DNA of 64,000 nucleotides from the NCBI RefSeq assembly GCF_043945595.1, contig NZ_JBIFNP010000001.1, forward strand, positions 4,340,001-4,404,000. The letters are read 5' to 3'. The position numbers and the translations under genes are program-made. Positions 32,600-42,758 of the stretch are shown here, one piece after another. The DNA is from Paenibacillus_S sp043945595. GTDB lineage: Bacteria > Bacillota > Bacilli > Paenibacillales > NBRC-103111. The notes beneath the pieces were generated by a model. It searched no databases. It was not told the DNA's origin and worked only from the letters and a program-made list of their open reading frames with translations. The first letter of the stretch is position 1. Each line of letters starts with the position of its first letter.

Positions 32600-35500
32600 T
32601 CAGCTGCCGATGGTCAGGCCTATCGTCGTATCTCCGAGAGGAAACCGTTCCATCCCCGCCGCTTGCCCGAAGGCCAGGCCGGAGAGAAGAACGCTTTGCC
32701 GGAACAGCCCGTCGAACCGCTGCAGCGCGCTCCGTGTGGAGGCGTCGGCATCGATCGTCAGAAGAATGCGCCGCTCGATCGGCAGATTCAGCTTTTTCCG
32801 GTAATCCTGCACGGCCCGGATAATCTCGCGAACGATTCCTTCCTCTATCAGCTCCTCTGTCAGAGACGTATTCAGCGTCACCGTCAGCCGGTACCCCGAT
32901 GCGGAGGCGTAGCCTGCTTTCGCGTGCTGATCGACCAGCAGCTCTTCAAGCGGCAGGTACAGCTTCGTGCCGTCGTCCAGCTCCGCTTCCAGGCTGCCCG
33001 TCTCCACCGCAAGCCTTGCCGCCTCCGGAGCCAGCTGCTTCAACGCCTGCTGGATCGCACCGACCTGCTTGCCGTACTTTTTGCCCGCTGCCTTCAAGTT
33101 CAGCTTCAGGCTATAGTCGGTTAACGAGCCTGCGCCCGCCTCCAGCCTCAATGTCTTCACATTGATCTCATCGCGGATCAGCTCGGCGAACCGGTCCAGC
33201 CGGAGCTCGCTTTCCGTTGAAACAATCAGCTCGGATAGCGGCTGGCGGGTTTTGAGTCCCGTATCGTTACGGATGCTGCGCGCCAGCTCAACAATACTTC
33301 GCGCATCGTCCATATCTTTCTCCAATGCGGTGTCTATAAGCCCCGGGTCCGCCTGCGGATAATCGCTCCAATGGACGCTGCCTGCACCGCCGAGATTTCC
33401 ATACACATCCTCGGCCAGGAAAGGCGCATAAGGCGCAATCATTCCGGCTAGCGTCAGCAGCACCTGGCGCAGCGTCTGGTACGCGGCCAATTTGTCCTCC
33501 GTCATCTCCGAGCCCCAGAAGCGGTCGCGGGAACGGCGGATATACCAGTTGCTCAGCTCGTCGACGAACACCTCGATCTGCTTCGCCGGATTCAGGAAGT
33601 CGTTCGCATCCAGCCCCTTCACCACCTGCTGAAGCGTGCTGTGCAGCCGGGATAAGATCCACCGGCTCAGCTCGTTGGCCGATGGACGCTCCGGATGCCC
33701 GCCGGGCTGATACTGGTCGATTCTTGCATATAACGCATAGAAAGCGTGCGTATTATGAATCGTATCGATCACTTTCGATTTGGCCTCCGCGACGATCTGC
33801 TTCGAGAACCGCTTGCTGCTCCATGGCGCGCTGTCGGACAGAAGCGCCCAGCGCGCCGCATCGGCACCGAACTCGGCCAGTATATCCCAAGGATCGATGA
33901 CGTTGCCTTTGCTCTTGGACATTTTTTGGCCGTTCTCATCGAGAATATGCCCCGTCGAGATGACCGCCTTATACGGCAGCTGGCCGTTATATAACGTCGA
34001 AACTGCCAGCAGGCTGAAAAACCATCCCCGCGTCTGGTCGATCCCCTCGCAGATCATGTCCGCGGGATACTGCTCCCGGAACATCCGCTCATCCCCGAAC
34101 GGGTGATGATACTGCGCGAGCGGCATCGAGCCGCTGTCGAACCAGACGTCGATGACCTCCGGCGTCCGGTCCGATCGTCCCGCCGCAGCTGCAGCGCAGC
34201 TTGACATCATCGACGTACGGCTTATGCAGCTCCAGATCGGGCGAAAGCGTGCCGACCGCCAGGTCATACAGCTCCTGCCGGCTGCCCGGAGCTGCTTCCG
34301 CGCCGCAATCCCTGCATATCCATAAATTCAGCGGAGTTCCCCAATACCGGTTGCGGCTGATATTCCAATCGACCAGATCCTCCAGAAATTTGCCGAACCG
34401 GCCTTCCCGCAAATGGCCCGGATACCAGTTTACCCGGCTGTTGTTCTCAATCAGCTGTTCCTTTACGGCGGTCGTCTCGATAAACCAGCTCTCCATCGCA
34501 TAGTACAGCAGCGGAGATTTACAGCGCCAGCAGAACGGATAGCTATGCTCATACCTTTCTTTGGCGAAGAGCAGGCCGCGTTCGGACAAGCTTTTGATGA
34601 TGTCGACATCGCAATCCTTGACGAAGCGTCCGGCATAGTCTGTCACAACGTCCATGTACTGCCCCGCGGCATTCACCACGTTTACGAAATCAAGCTTATG
34701 CTCGCGCGTCGTACGGTAATCGTCCTCGCCGTGGGCCGGAGCGATGTGGACGATCCCGGTCCCGCTGCTGTCGCTGACATAGGCGGCATCGACGACCCGG
34801 TGCCCTTGCTGTACCGAAATATAGCCGAACGGAGGTTCATAAGCTGCCCCTACGAACGATGCGCCCGAATGGGTGGACAGGATCTCGTAGTCGCCCTTCA
34901 GCACCTTTTCCGCCAAATTCTTGGCTATCACATACACTTCGCCTTCGTGCTTGACCTTGACGTATTCCAGCTCGGGATTGACCGCCAGAGCCACGTTCGC
35001 AGGCAGCGTCCACGGAGTCGTCGTCCAAGCGAGAAAAGTATAGCCGCCTTCCCGGCTTCTGAACTTCACCGTTGCGCTCAAATCTTTAACATCCTCATAG
35101 CCCTGCGCCACTTCATGAGAGCTGAGCGTCGTCTGACAGCACGGACAGTACGGGCTGACGCGGTGCCCTTTATACAGCAGCCCCTTCTGATGAATGACGG
35201 ATAAAATGTGCCACACGCTCTCGATATAATCGTTCGTCAGCGTAACATACGGATCGTCCATATCGGTCAGTAGCCGATCGCCTCGGTCAGCTCTCGCCAC
35301 TGCTTCTCGTATTCAAATACGCTGTCCTTGCACTGCTGCACAAACTCGGCTACGCCGTAACGCTCAATATCCTGCTTGCCGGAGATACCCAGCTTCTTCT
35401 CCACGCCAAGCTCGACCGGCAGTCCGTGCGTATCCCACCCTGCTTTACGGACGACGCGGTAGCCCGACATCGTTTTATAGCGGCCTATGAAATCCTTTAT

Positions 35501-35689
35501 GACTCTGCCGAGCATATGCCCGATATGCGGCTTCCCGTTTGCGGTCGGCGGCCCTTCGTAGAACACGAAGTTCGGCTTCCCTTCACGCCGCTCGATCGAT
35601 TGGCGGAACGTCCGCTGATCCTTCCACTGCTCCAGCACTCTTCGTTCCCGGTCTCTCGCTTGTTCTTTGACATCGACTTGCTTTGTCAT
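32600..35689 (-). pseudogene. ileS: Isoleucyl-tRNA synthetase, type-2-like, with two compensating frameshifts
   Basis: About 1029 residues after correction, class I synthetase that charges tRNA-Ile. HIGH motif in PPTANGKPHIGHMLGRVIKD, editing-domain start at GWDTHGLPVELGVEK, signature KMSKSKGNVIDPW, and anticodon-binding domain with SNWYIRRSRDRFWG. Length, PPTANG and GWDTHG features resemble the eukaryote-like IleRS2 branch (as in Thermus), linked elsewhere with low mupirocin sensitivity. Cys pairs (CPCC, CWRC, CRDC, CSC) suggest zinc knuckles. Frame breaks: one base missing near 35270 (GYW, TGG read as TG) and one base extra near 34170 (CSCGGTIDRTPEVID). ATG at 35689 follows AAAGGGTG. Controlled by the T-box just upstream. 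Confidence 0.88.
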
Positions 35690-35744
35690 GGGAATCACCC
35701 TTTCCTTGTTCTGCTTCTCTGAAAATCTTCCTGAACACAAAAAA

Positions 35745-36002
35745 ATCCCGTCCCCTAAGGGACGAGATGTTCACTCGCGATACCACCCTTGTTTCATAAA
35801 GCCGCCTCGTGAAAATAACGATTCGCTTTATGACGCTCCACTACGTACAATCATACGCGGCCCTTGTAACGGCGGGATCCCGGGTCGGCTTACTTCGATG
35901 CTTCGGCCTTCCTTCTCGGAGAGGATTTTCCGCTAATCGTTGAACGTCGGCTTTCAGCACGGGGCCGACTCTCTGGGGAACAACCGATTAACCTACTCTT
36001 TC
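35745..36002 (-). promoter_or_regulatory. T-box leader of ileS
   Basis: On the minus strand: GACGAGAAAGAGTAGG start, AGAGAGTCGG and GCTGAAAGCCGAC (stem I features), then the T-box proper AAGGGTGGTATCGCGA (UGG pairs with the tRNA acceptor end), and a terminator ATCTCGTCCC/GGGACGGGAT followed by TTTTTTTG. Uncharged tRNA-Ile would stabilise the antiterminator and turn on ileS. Confidence 0.93.
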
Positions 36003-36145
36003 TCGTCAATGAATTTAATTTGGATCATTCAATTTATATAATTTATACAACTTTTCGAAAAAGTTGTCAAACGATTTCGCGCCTATTTCTGAATTTAACG
36101 CTGCCGGCCGTGAATGGCTGCCTGTCCGGTCTGCCGCAAGGACGA

Positions 36146-37011
36146 TCACTCCGCCCGGCCGCCGTCTCCCGCCGGAACCGAATCGTAATCGATGGATTCG
36201 CTCAAATGTCTCCATTTGGCATCCGAAGCGATCCGCGCCTGATCTGCCGCTTCCGCATGGCTGACGGCGTCGGTGCCGAGCAGCAGCCGCAGCGGCGGCT
36301 CCTCGAGATCGGTCAAGCCCACGATGACCTTCGCCGCTTTGACAGGGTCGCCCGTCTGCAGCCCCGAATACCCGGAAAACATCCGCACCAAGGCTCCGAC
36401 CGTTTGCTCATACGGCTCGCTGACCGGCGGAATGGTCATGGAAGAGCCGGCCCAGTCCGTACGCAGCCCGCCCGGCTCAATTACCGTCACCTTCATCCCA
36501 AACGGAGCTACCTCTTGGGCAAGCACCTCGGAAAATCCCTCGACAGCCCATTTCGCGCTCTGATAAGCCGCCAAACCGACCGTACCGATTCTTCCGCCTA
36601 CCGAGGAAATTTGAATAATATGCCCTGATCCCTGCTGTCTCAGAACAGGCACCGCAGCCTTCGTCATATAGACAACCCCGTAGAAATTCGTGTCTATCTG
36701 GGCGCGGAAATCATCCAGCGTTACATCTTCGATGGAGGCCACATCGCCATAGCCCGCGTTGTTCACCACAACATCCAGACGTCCGAACGTGTCTACCGCG
36801 GCTTTAACCGCTGCCTCGGCGGCAGCCGGATCGGTAACATCCAACGCTATCGGATGAATTCGGCCGCCGTAGCGTTCCTGCAGATCGGCCAGCTGCTCGG
36901 GTCTGCGCGCCGTGGCAATCAAGCGGTCCCTTTTTCCAACACCTGTTCAGCAATGCGGCGCCCTAGGCCGCGCGAGCTTCCAGTAACAAGCCATACTTTT
37001 GATTCGGACAT
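36146..37011 (-). pseudogene. Short-chain dehydrogenase/reductase, one frameshift
   Basis: About 288 residues after correction. NAD(P)-binding motif VTGSSRGLGRRIAEQVLEKG at the N-terminus, then DRLIATARRPEQLADLQERY, NNAG in VVVNNAGYGD, and the catalytic Ser-Tyr-Lys set (SSVGGRIGTVGLAAYQSAKW). Near 36927-36930 a G is missing from what should be GGGG, giving a premature TGA. The ATG at 37011 lies 40 bases from an operator-like palindrome. Oxidoreductase of unknown substrate. Confidence 0.85.
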
Positions 37012-37050
37012 AATGCATTCTCCTCTTCCTTGGAATGACGAATAATTTAT

Positions 37051-37066
37051 AAATGATCGTTCATTT
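37051..37066. promoter_or_regulatory. Operator-like palindrome upstream of the SDR gene
   Basis: AAATGA-tcgt-TCATTT, 40 bases before the SDR start; a related motif lies at 37404-37419. The GATCGTTCA core is typical of TetR/AcrR-type operators. Confidence 0.55.
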
Positions 37067-37403
37067 AATATATTACAAAAAAAGCAGGTCCTGCTTGCTG
37101 ACTTTGTCTTTTACACGCACACGATTCGTATAAGCATTCAACTGCATAAAATAAATGCGAAAATGGCGTCACACCATGATTCATTCTCTGCGCCGATCCA
37201 TGCTGAGTCGGATGAATCACATAAATCAAATGATCCAGCCCGTTTCCTGCAGCAAATGACAAATGCCCCGCGGTATATCCTCACCTCCTCGATTTAATTA
37301 AATAACCGTCTGGTTCATTACTTCCAATGCCAGTGAAAAAGCCTATGCGGCTATGAGCCAGCTGTCTGAGTACAGGCTGCAGCTGATCTCTTGAACCAAT
37401 AAT

Positions 37404-37419
37404 AAACGATCGTTCAGTT
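37404..37419. promoter_or_regulatory. Second operator-like motif
   Basis: AAACGATCGTTCAGTT, with the palindrome AACGATCGTT, matching the 37051 motif at 14 of 16 positions; no gene start is recognised next to it. Confidence 0.4.
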
Positions 37420-37563
37420 ATTGTCAAACCAAGCTCTGGGATGCGGTCTGCCACTCTCATAAGCTTGCAGCATGTCCCAATGCAGATAGCGCTTTCCCGC
37501 TCGCTGACTGCTTTCGATTGCCGGAACCTTTGCTGCTGCGTTTTGCCGCTTAAATGCATAAAG

Positions 37564-37769
37564 AGCCTCCACCTAAGCGGAGGCCGCTGTAAAACTTGCA
37601 GAGAGTACGGGATCACTCTTGTAGAAGCGTAAGCGTTCGCCTTTGTCCCTGGATTTCATCCGCTACAAGCGGAATATAATCAATGAAATACAGGGACATC
37701 AGCGATCGGAAGAATGTCCCGTGCTCCACAACGATGACTTTTTCAGCGGCCTCACCCAGAGGGGGGCTC
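37564..37769 (+). repeat. Interspersed repeat family C, copy 2
   Basis: Same length and order of stems as copy 1 at 31931-32135. GTAGAAGCGTAAGCGTTCGC, then TTTGTCCCTG pairing with CAGGGACA, TCCGCT-aca-AGCGGA, and ACGGGA pairing with TCCCGT; the ends are inverted repeats (GAGGCCGCTG and CAGCGGCCTC). It lies 30 bases after the stop of the minus-strand chemoreceptor gene. Confidence 0.82.
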
Positions 37770-37799
37770 TTCCCGAATGTCCTTTCCGTGATCCGCCGG

Positions 37800-39563
37800 T
37801 TAGACTCTAACCTGCTTAATAGCTTCTCTCATCTCATGCGTCATCCCGCTCAACGCTTCCGCGGAAGCCGCAATATGCCGGACCGCACTCAGCTGAATAT
37901 CGGTCAGCTCCAATATTTTCTGCGTTTGCTCCGAGGAATCCTGGGCAATATCTGCGATGCCAATTACCGAAGCCGCCACTTCCTCGGAGCCGGCGGACAT
38001 CTGCTCCGTCGCAGCCGAAATGTCCTGAATCTGCTCGGAGACATGCCGGAACCTGTCGACAACCTTTATCAAGCTATGCTCCGCTTCCTCTGTCAGCACG
38101 TTTCCTGTGCTTACTTCCTGAGCGCTTGTTTCCATCGCTTCGCTGATATGCAAAGTCTCCTGCTGAACATGCTGCAGCAGATCGGCGATTAACTGGGCGG
38201 ATTCCGCCGCAGAATCTGCCAGCTTGCGCACTTCGCCTGCGACAACGGCAAACCCTGCCCCGTGCTCTCCGGCACGCGCCGCTTCGATGGATGCGTTAAG
38301 CGCCAGCAGCTTCGTCTGGTTGGAGATTTCCGTGATCGCATCCAGCGCGGCTTCCATCTCCTGTGAATAACCGTTCAGCACGGCTACCCGCTTGACGGCC
38401 TCCTCTGCAGCCGCGGCAATCGTGGTCATTTGGCGATTCATTTGACTGATCGTATTTTTGCCTTTTTCCGCATACTCCAGCGCTTGCAGCGAAGCATCGG
38501 AAACCGTCAGCGAGGCTTCGGATATTTTCTGAATAGCGAGCGTAATTTCTTCAATCGAGCGCCCGCTTTCCACTGTGGTTAAGCTCTGGGTATAAGCGCC
38601 TTCGGCCACGCGGCTCACCGCCGTATTGACCTTCGTATTCATTTCCAGCACCTGCCGGGCTTCGCTTGTGAAGCTGTCCGATGAAGTGACCAGCTGCTCG
38701 GAAGTAAGAGCAATATTGGATACTACCTTCCCGATCATCAGGTTCAGGCTGCCGGACATTTGAACCATCGCCTGATATACGGCGCCGATCTCGTCTTTGG
38801 ATTGAATCGGGCGCTCGCGCAACAGCTTGTTCGCCTGCCCCAGCTCTCCGGCTGCAATTTGCTCGGCGCCGGCGACGATCCAGCGCAGCGGCCGCAGTGC
38901 CCGCACCAGCACCCAGGCGACAAGCGCAAGGCCGGCTAAGGTGAATGCAGCGAGCAGCAGGTAAAGCGGAACGTTGTCGCGGATCACATCGGAAGAGATT
39001 CGGCTTAACACAGCCGCATCCGTGTCAATCCCCAGCACGCCCATTACCGTTCCATCCGCCTTTTTGACAGGGGCATAGGCCGACACATATTGACCGTACT
39101 GCGGATTATCGATCACATCGGAGTTCGCTGTATCCCCTTTCAAAAGTTTTTGAACCGATTCGGCCGATATATCCGTCACTTCGTTGATGGGGGACGCGGA
39201 GTCCGAGTTTTTCGGCTGACCGTCGATCATGATTAAAGGACGGCCTTCTTCGTCGATCCGGACGAAATATACGTACAGTGCGCCGATTTGGGTGCGGAAC
39301 GAATCCAGTTCTTCCCGGACGGACCAGTACAAGTCGTTTTCCTGCGGATCTTTCATAAATTGCCCCAGCTTGGATTTATCCATTTGCTGCGCGTAGCTGC
39401 TGGCCATGCGGATCCCGTACGCCGAGATAACCTCCTCGGCCGCTTTTCCCGTATTGCTGATTTGCAGGTAAAGATACCCTGCAGACATAACAAGGATAAT
39501 GGCCATCACGGCTGCCGCCATTTTCACAGCCAAACGTTTTTTAAACCAGTTCCATCCATTCAT
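37800..39563 (-). CDS. Methyl-accepting chemotaxis protein
   Basis: 587 residues. Transmembrane segments near residues 12-34 and 205-230 flank a periplasmic-type (extracytoplasmic) ligand domain of the Cache kind; a HAMP region follows (RALRPLRWIVAGAEQIAAGE). The C-terminal signalling domain has the hairpin tip EAARAGEHGAGFAVVAGEVRKLA, which binds CheA/CheW. Senses an unknown chemical and feeds the chemotaxis pathway. ATG at 39563 follows AAGGGG. No other chemotaxis gene is nearby. Confidence 0.94.
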   Translation of the reverse strand: MNGWNWFKKRLAVKMAAAVMAIILVMSAGYLYLQISNTGKAAEEVISAYGIRMASSYAQQMDKSKLGQFMKDPQENDLYWSVREELDSFRTQIGALYVYFVRIDEEGRPLIMIDGQPKNSDSASPINEVTDISAESVQKLLKGDTANSDVIDNPQYGQYVSAYAPVKKADGTVMGVLGIDTDAAVLSRISSDVIRDNVPLYLLLAAFTLAGLALVAWVLVRALRPLRWIVAGAEQIAAGELGQANKLLRERPIQSKDEIGAVYQAMVQMSGSLNLMIGKVVSNIALTSEQLVTSSDSFTSEARQVLEMNTKVNTAVSRVAEGAYTQSLTTVESGRSIEEITLAIQKISEASLTVSDASLQALEYAEKGKNTISQMNRQMTTIAAAAEEAVKRVAVLNGYSQEMEAALDAITEISNQTKLLALNASIEAARAGEHGAGFAVVAGEVRKLADSAAESAQLIADLLQHVQQETLHISEAMETSAQEVSTGNVLTEEAEHSLIKVVDRFRHVSEQIQDISAATEQMSAGSEEVAASVIGIADIAQDSSEQTQKILELTDIQLSAVRHIAASAEALSGMTHEMREAIKQVRV

Positions 39564-39801
39564 ATGTCTTCTGCCCCTTTAACATAAACCATTGGTTTTA
39601 TTTCGACACTTCGAACATTTTCGACATAATCTTCCATTTTCCTCCCTTCTTCCCGGGTCTTATTCACTATTTTTTTGAATATTCCTCCTATTCGGCATGA
39701 TTCCAGGGCCCTTATACTAAAATTTGCTTTGTGCTTCCCGGATGTATTATGCTTTTGGTAAGAATAATTTGATAGCCGCCTCAAAAAGGAGGAGTTACCC
39801 G

Positions 39802-40554
39802 TTGAATATGCTTCCGATGGAGCAATTCCGCAAGTTCAAGAATGAAATCACCCGTTTTCTGATGGATTACAAATTCGCATTGGATGCATTTGAGACCAAG
39901 ATTGAAATTTTGAAAGAAGAATTTCAATTTTTTCATGACTATAATCCGATCGAGCATACCAAATCCCGGCTGAAATCACCGGAAAGCATTTTGAAAAAGG
40001 TATATAAAAAAGGCTGCGATCTCTCGCTGGAAGGCATCCGAACGCATATTAAAGATATTGCCGGCATGCGCATTACCTGCTCCTTTATCTCCGATATTTA
40101 CCGGATCAGCGAGATGCTGCGTTCGCAAAGCGACCTCAAAATACTGGAAATCAAGGATTACATAAAAAATCCGAAGCCCAACGGCTATCAGAGCCTTCAT
40201 CTCATTATTGAAATTCCCATCTATATGTCCGACCGGCATGAAAATGTGTGCATCGAGGTACAAATCCGCACCATTGCCATGGACTTCTGGGCAAGCCTGG
40301 AGCACAAAATTTATTACAAATACAATCAAGCCGTGCCGGCCCATCTGCTGCAGGAGCTGAAGGAAGCCTCCGAATCCGCCGCTGCGCTTGACAGGCAGAT
40401 GGAGCGTCTGCATAAAGAGATCAGCGAAATCAAGGAAAGCCGGATGGAGGAAGAAGCCGAGGAAGCGATGCGGCGCATCAGCTTAAGCAATCAGCAGTTT
40501 CAGATTCCCGAAGCGCTGCTTCGGCTGGTGAGCGGCGTGGACAAGGATAGTTAG
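39802..40554 (+). CDS. ywaC: Small alarmone synthetase (YwaC/RelP type)
   Basis: About 250 residues containing only the RelA/SpoT synthetase domain, no HD hydrolase. Regions closely recalling B. subtilis YwaC (SasA/RelP): FALDAFETKIEILKEEFQFF, NPIEHTKSRLKSPESI, DIAGMRITCSFISDIYR, KNPKPNGYQSLHLIIEIP and EVQIRTIAMDFWASLEHKIY. It makes (p)ppGpp from ATP and GDP/GTP, typically under cell-wall stress. A charged C-terminal tail is somewhat longer than in YwaC. TTG at 39802 is eight bases after AGGAGG; ATG at 39808 is the alternative. Confidence 0.9.
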   Translation: MNMLPMEQFRKFKNEITRFLMDYKFALDAFETKIEILKEEFQFFHDYNPIEHTKSRLKSPESILKKVYKKGCDLSLEGIRTHIKDIAGMRITCSFISDIYRISEMLRSQSDLKILEIKDYIKNPKPNGYQSLHLIIEIPIYMSDRHENVCIEVQIRTIAMDFWASLEHKIYYKYNQAVPAHLLQELKEASESAAALDRQMERLHKEISEIKESRMEEEAEEAMRRISLSNQQFQIPEALLRLVSGVDKDS

Positions 40555-40570
40555 GCTGTAAAAGTATAGG

Positions 40571-40605
40571 AAAAGGGCCTGTTGAGTTACCGACAGGTCC
40601 TTTTT
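40571..40605. terminator. Bidirectional terminator between ywaC and argS
   Basis: AAAAGGGCCTGT pairs with ACAGGTCCTTTTT with one G-T pair; T-runs on both strands between convergent genes. Confidence 0.82.
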
Positions 40606-40612
40606 ATCAACG

Positions 40613-42484
40613 CTACATCTTTTCTGGGGCAGGCATTCCAAGCGTTTCCAATGCATCCTTCATCGTGATCTGAAATTGTTTAGTGAGGTACAATCTAAAT
40701 TTCTTCTTCTCTTCCTCTGCTTTTAAAATCGGACAAACACCATAGAAATGATTAAACAAGGCTGCCAGCTCAAATGCATACTGGCAAATCATATGCGGCA
40801 TCAGCTCATTTCCTGCCTGCACGAGGGTATCCGGCCAATAGGCAATGTGCCTTAGCAGTGCATGCTCCTGATCTTCCAGCACGGGAAAATGATCCATATG
40901 CCCGCCGATATGGCCCTCTTGCGCCGCTTTAACCAGTACACTTGCTGATCTTGCGTAGGCATAGAGAAGATACACTCCCGAATTCCCGTTAATCTCCATC
41001 GCTTGCTGCATATCGAATATGACCTCAGTCTGTAAATGGTACTTTAACAAGTAATAACGAATCGCTGCCGTCGCCACGGTTACACTGGAAACGCCGTCCT
41101 GAGCAGTGCGCTTCTGGTCAATTACGGACACCATTTGATTCAATAAATCCGAAATCTTGATGCCTATTCCTTGGCGGCCTGACATGGCATAAGAGCTTTT
41201 CCCATCCGTAATAGATATTCCAAGCTGGGATGCAGACATAGGACTTAACGAAACCACCCCATAGCTCACATGACGCAGCTTACTCGCTTGATTTGTGTAT
41301 CCCAGTCCTTCTAAGGCCTGCTTTACCATCATTTGAGGATACTGCTGTCTATGATCAATGACATTAATAACCATATCCGCCCTGCCAAATGGTTTAGCGC
41401 CTCCGGTCTTTGAAGTGGTATATAGTCCCTCAGAGAAAGGAGCATAGGTAAAGTCCTTTGCAATTAGACCGAATTTCCACAAATGATATGCAATATCTTT
41501 TGCTGTATAGGTCAGTATCCCGTTGGAACGGATTAATACTTTATCGTATCTATGCTCTGCTTCACCAAGCTTCGCTTCCCCTTCTTCGGAAACAGCCGGC
41601 GGCTTTAGAATCCAGCATCCGGCCAAAGCTCCTTCCGTTTCTTTAACGAAATACGAGGTTTTCTTGAGAAGCTCGTTCGCAGCATCCCAAAAGCCTTCGC
41701 GGACAATATTGCTTTCCCAGACGAGCAAATCGAAACGGATGCCGAACTTTCGCATTTCTTCTACGTGCTCACGAACTATTTTTTCCGCTACCAGCATCCC
41801 CAGCCAGGACAGGTTGCCATCGCCTTGTTCGAGGGAATGAAGCACATGGGTTCGCTGCTCCGCCAGATCGGGATCAGCCGAATAGGATTGATTCACCTTC
41901 GCATATACATCCCAACAAAAATCCCCGAATCTCGTATGTTCTCCCTTTATCTGCTCATGCAGTATTCCCACTACGGTATCCGCCAGCTGGTTCCCTAAAT
42001 CGTCAATATAATTATGAACCTCCATCTGATAGCCTAAGCGCTTTAATATTCTAACCAGAGCATCTCCGATACAAGCATTTCTTAAATGCCCTATATGTGC
42101 GGATTTATTAGGATTAATCGAGGTATGCTCGATCAGCACCTTCTCCTTGGACGCAGTTGGAAGCTTGAAGGAGGCTCGAGACCATTTCTCCCAATCAATG
42201 AAAAAATTAATATATCCTGGGGAAACCACTTCGATATGACGGACTATCCCTTTCAGGACATCATTTTGCTCCAGCGATCCTTTTATCGAAAATGCTAACT
42301 GCATCGGTGCTTTTCGGAGGATTCTGGCGAGCTGCATGGCTATACTTGTCGAGTAGTCTCCATGCTCCAGCTTGGAAGGCCGTTCAAGCGATACCGAGAT
42401 ATTGTTTGCTTGTGAAGAAGACGTTTCTCCCAAAAGCTTGAATACAGCAGCTTCTACAGCCCTTGAAATTTCCCTGCTTAACAT
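40613..42484 (-). CDS. argS: Arginyl-tRNA synthetase
   Basis: About 623 residues, class I synthetase charging tRNA-Arg. The HIGH motif is SAHIGHLRNACIGDALVRIL within a Lys/Asn-rich context (EHTSINPNKSAH), the KMS-type loop is YAMSGRQGIGIKISDLL, and the C-terminal DALR anticodon domain is present (AYARSASVLVKAAQEG onward). Somewhat longer than the usual 560. Start at 42484 is chosen because AAGGAGG is eleven bases upstream; ATG at 42493 lies too close. By eye it is richer in A+T than its neighbours, so it may be an acquired or second copy. Controlled by a T-box. Confidence 0.88.
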   Translation of the reverse strand: MLSREISRAVEAAVFKLLGETSSSQANNISVSLERPSKLEHGDYSTSIAMQLARILRKAPMQLAFSIKGSLEQNDVLKGIVRHIEVVSPGYINFFIDWEKWSRASFKLPTASKEKVLIEHTSINPNKSAHIGHLRNACIGDALVRILKRLGYQMEVHNYIDDLGNQLADTVVGILHEQIKGEHTRFGDFCWDVYAKVNQSYSADPDLAEQRTHVLHSLEQGDGNLSWLGMLVAEKIVREHVEEMRKFGIRFDLLVWESNIVREGFWDAANELLKKTSYFVKETEGALAGCWILKPPAVSEEGEAKLGEAEHRYDKVLIRSNGILTYTAKDIAYHLWKFGLIAKDFTYAPFSEGLYTTSKTGGAKPFGRADMVINVIDHRQQYPQMMVKQALEGLGYTNQASKLRHVSYGVVSLSPMSASQLGISITDGKSSYAMSGRQGIGIKISDLLNQMVSVIDQKRTAQDGVSSVTVATAAIRYYLLKYHLQTEVIFDMQQAMEINGNSGVYLLYAYARSASVLVKAAQEGHIGGHMDHFPVLEDQEHALLRHIAYWPDTLVQAGNELMPHMICQYAFELAALFNHFYGVCPILKAEEEKKKFRLYLTKQFQITMKDALETLGMPAPEKM

Positions 42485-42507
42485 AACTGACATTCCTCCT
42501 TAAAATA

Positions 42508-42735
42508 ATAAAAGCCCTCGTCTCCATAAGAGACGAAGGCTTAGGCATTCGCGGTACCACTCTTGTTGTCAAACTATGTTTGACCCCTTAACAGTTAACG
42601 GTTTTACCCGGCTCCTCTTACTCCAGTTCAGAGGGGCATCTCATGGGCCCGATTCATCTTGCTCCAGGTACCGGCTCACACCAACCCGGCTCGCTGCTTC
42701 TCTGGAACCAAACTACTTTCCCAATCTATGACATT
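42508..42735 (-). promoter_or_regulatory. T-box leader of argS
   Basis: On the minus strand: AAAGTAGTTTGG, CCAGAGAAGC and GGTTGGTGTGAGCC (stem I features), the T-box AAGAGTGGTACCGCGA, and a terminator GCCTTCGTCTC/GAGACGAGGGC followed by TTTTATTATTTT. I could not fix the specifier codon by eye. Confidence 0.9.
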
Positions 42736-42758
42736 TCCACATTATTCATTTTAAACTA

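Larger units (their letters stand above)
37012..37563. other. Gene-free stretch with a repeated operator-like motif
   Basis: About 550 bases. AAATGATCGTTCATTT (37051-37066) and AAACGATCGTTCAGTT (37404-37419) match at 14 of 16 positions and have TetR-operator character. GAGGAGGTGAGG at about 37285 on the minus strand looks like a ribosome binding site, but the short frames after it resemble nothing known. A lost TetR gene is possible. Confidence 0.5.

Noticed and set aside
34100..35300. Programmed ribosomal frameshifting in ileS
   Set aside because: Two separate breaks of opposite sign without slippery sequences, stimulatory structure or family precedent; indels or errors explain them better.
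36027..36072. A further family B remnant suggested by a tail like that of copy 1 (TTCAATTTATATAA..ACTTTTCG)
   Set aside because: Only the A+T-rich flank is alike; the CGGGGACCCCG and hairpin parts are missing, and CAACTTTTTCG-type pairing there is a simple local hairpin.
37065..37262. A minus-strand 65-codon frame after GAGGAGGTGAGG
   Set aside because: Spacing from the candidate site to the TTG is about 16 bases and the translation has no family resemblance or compositional bias of a gene.
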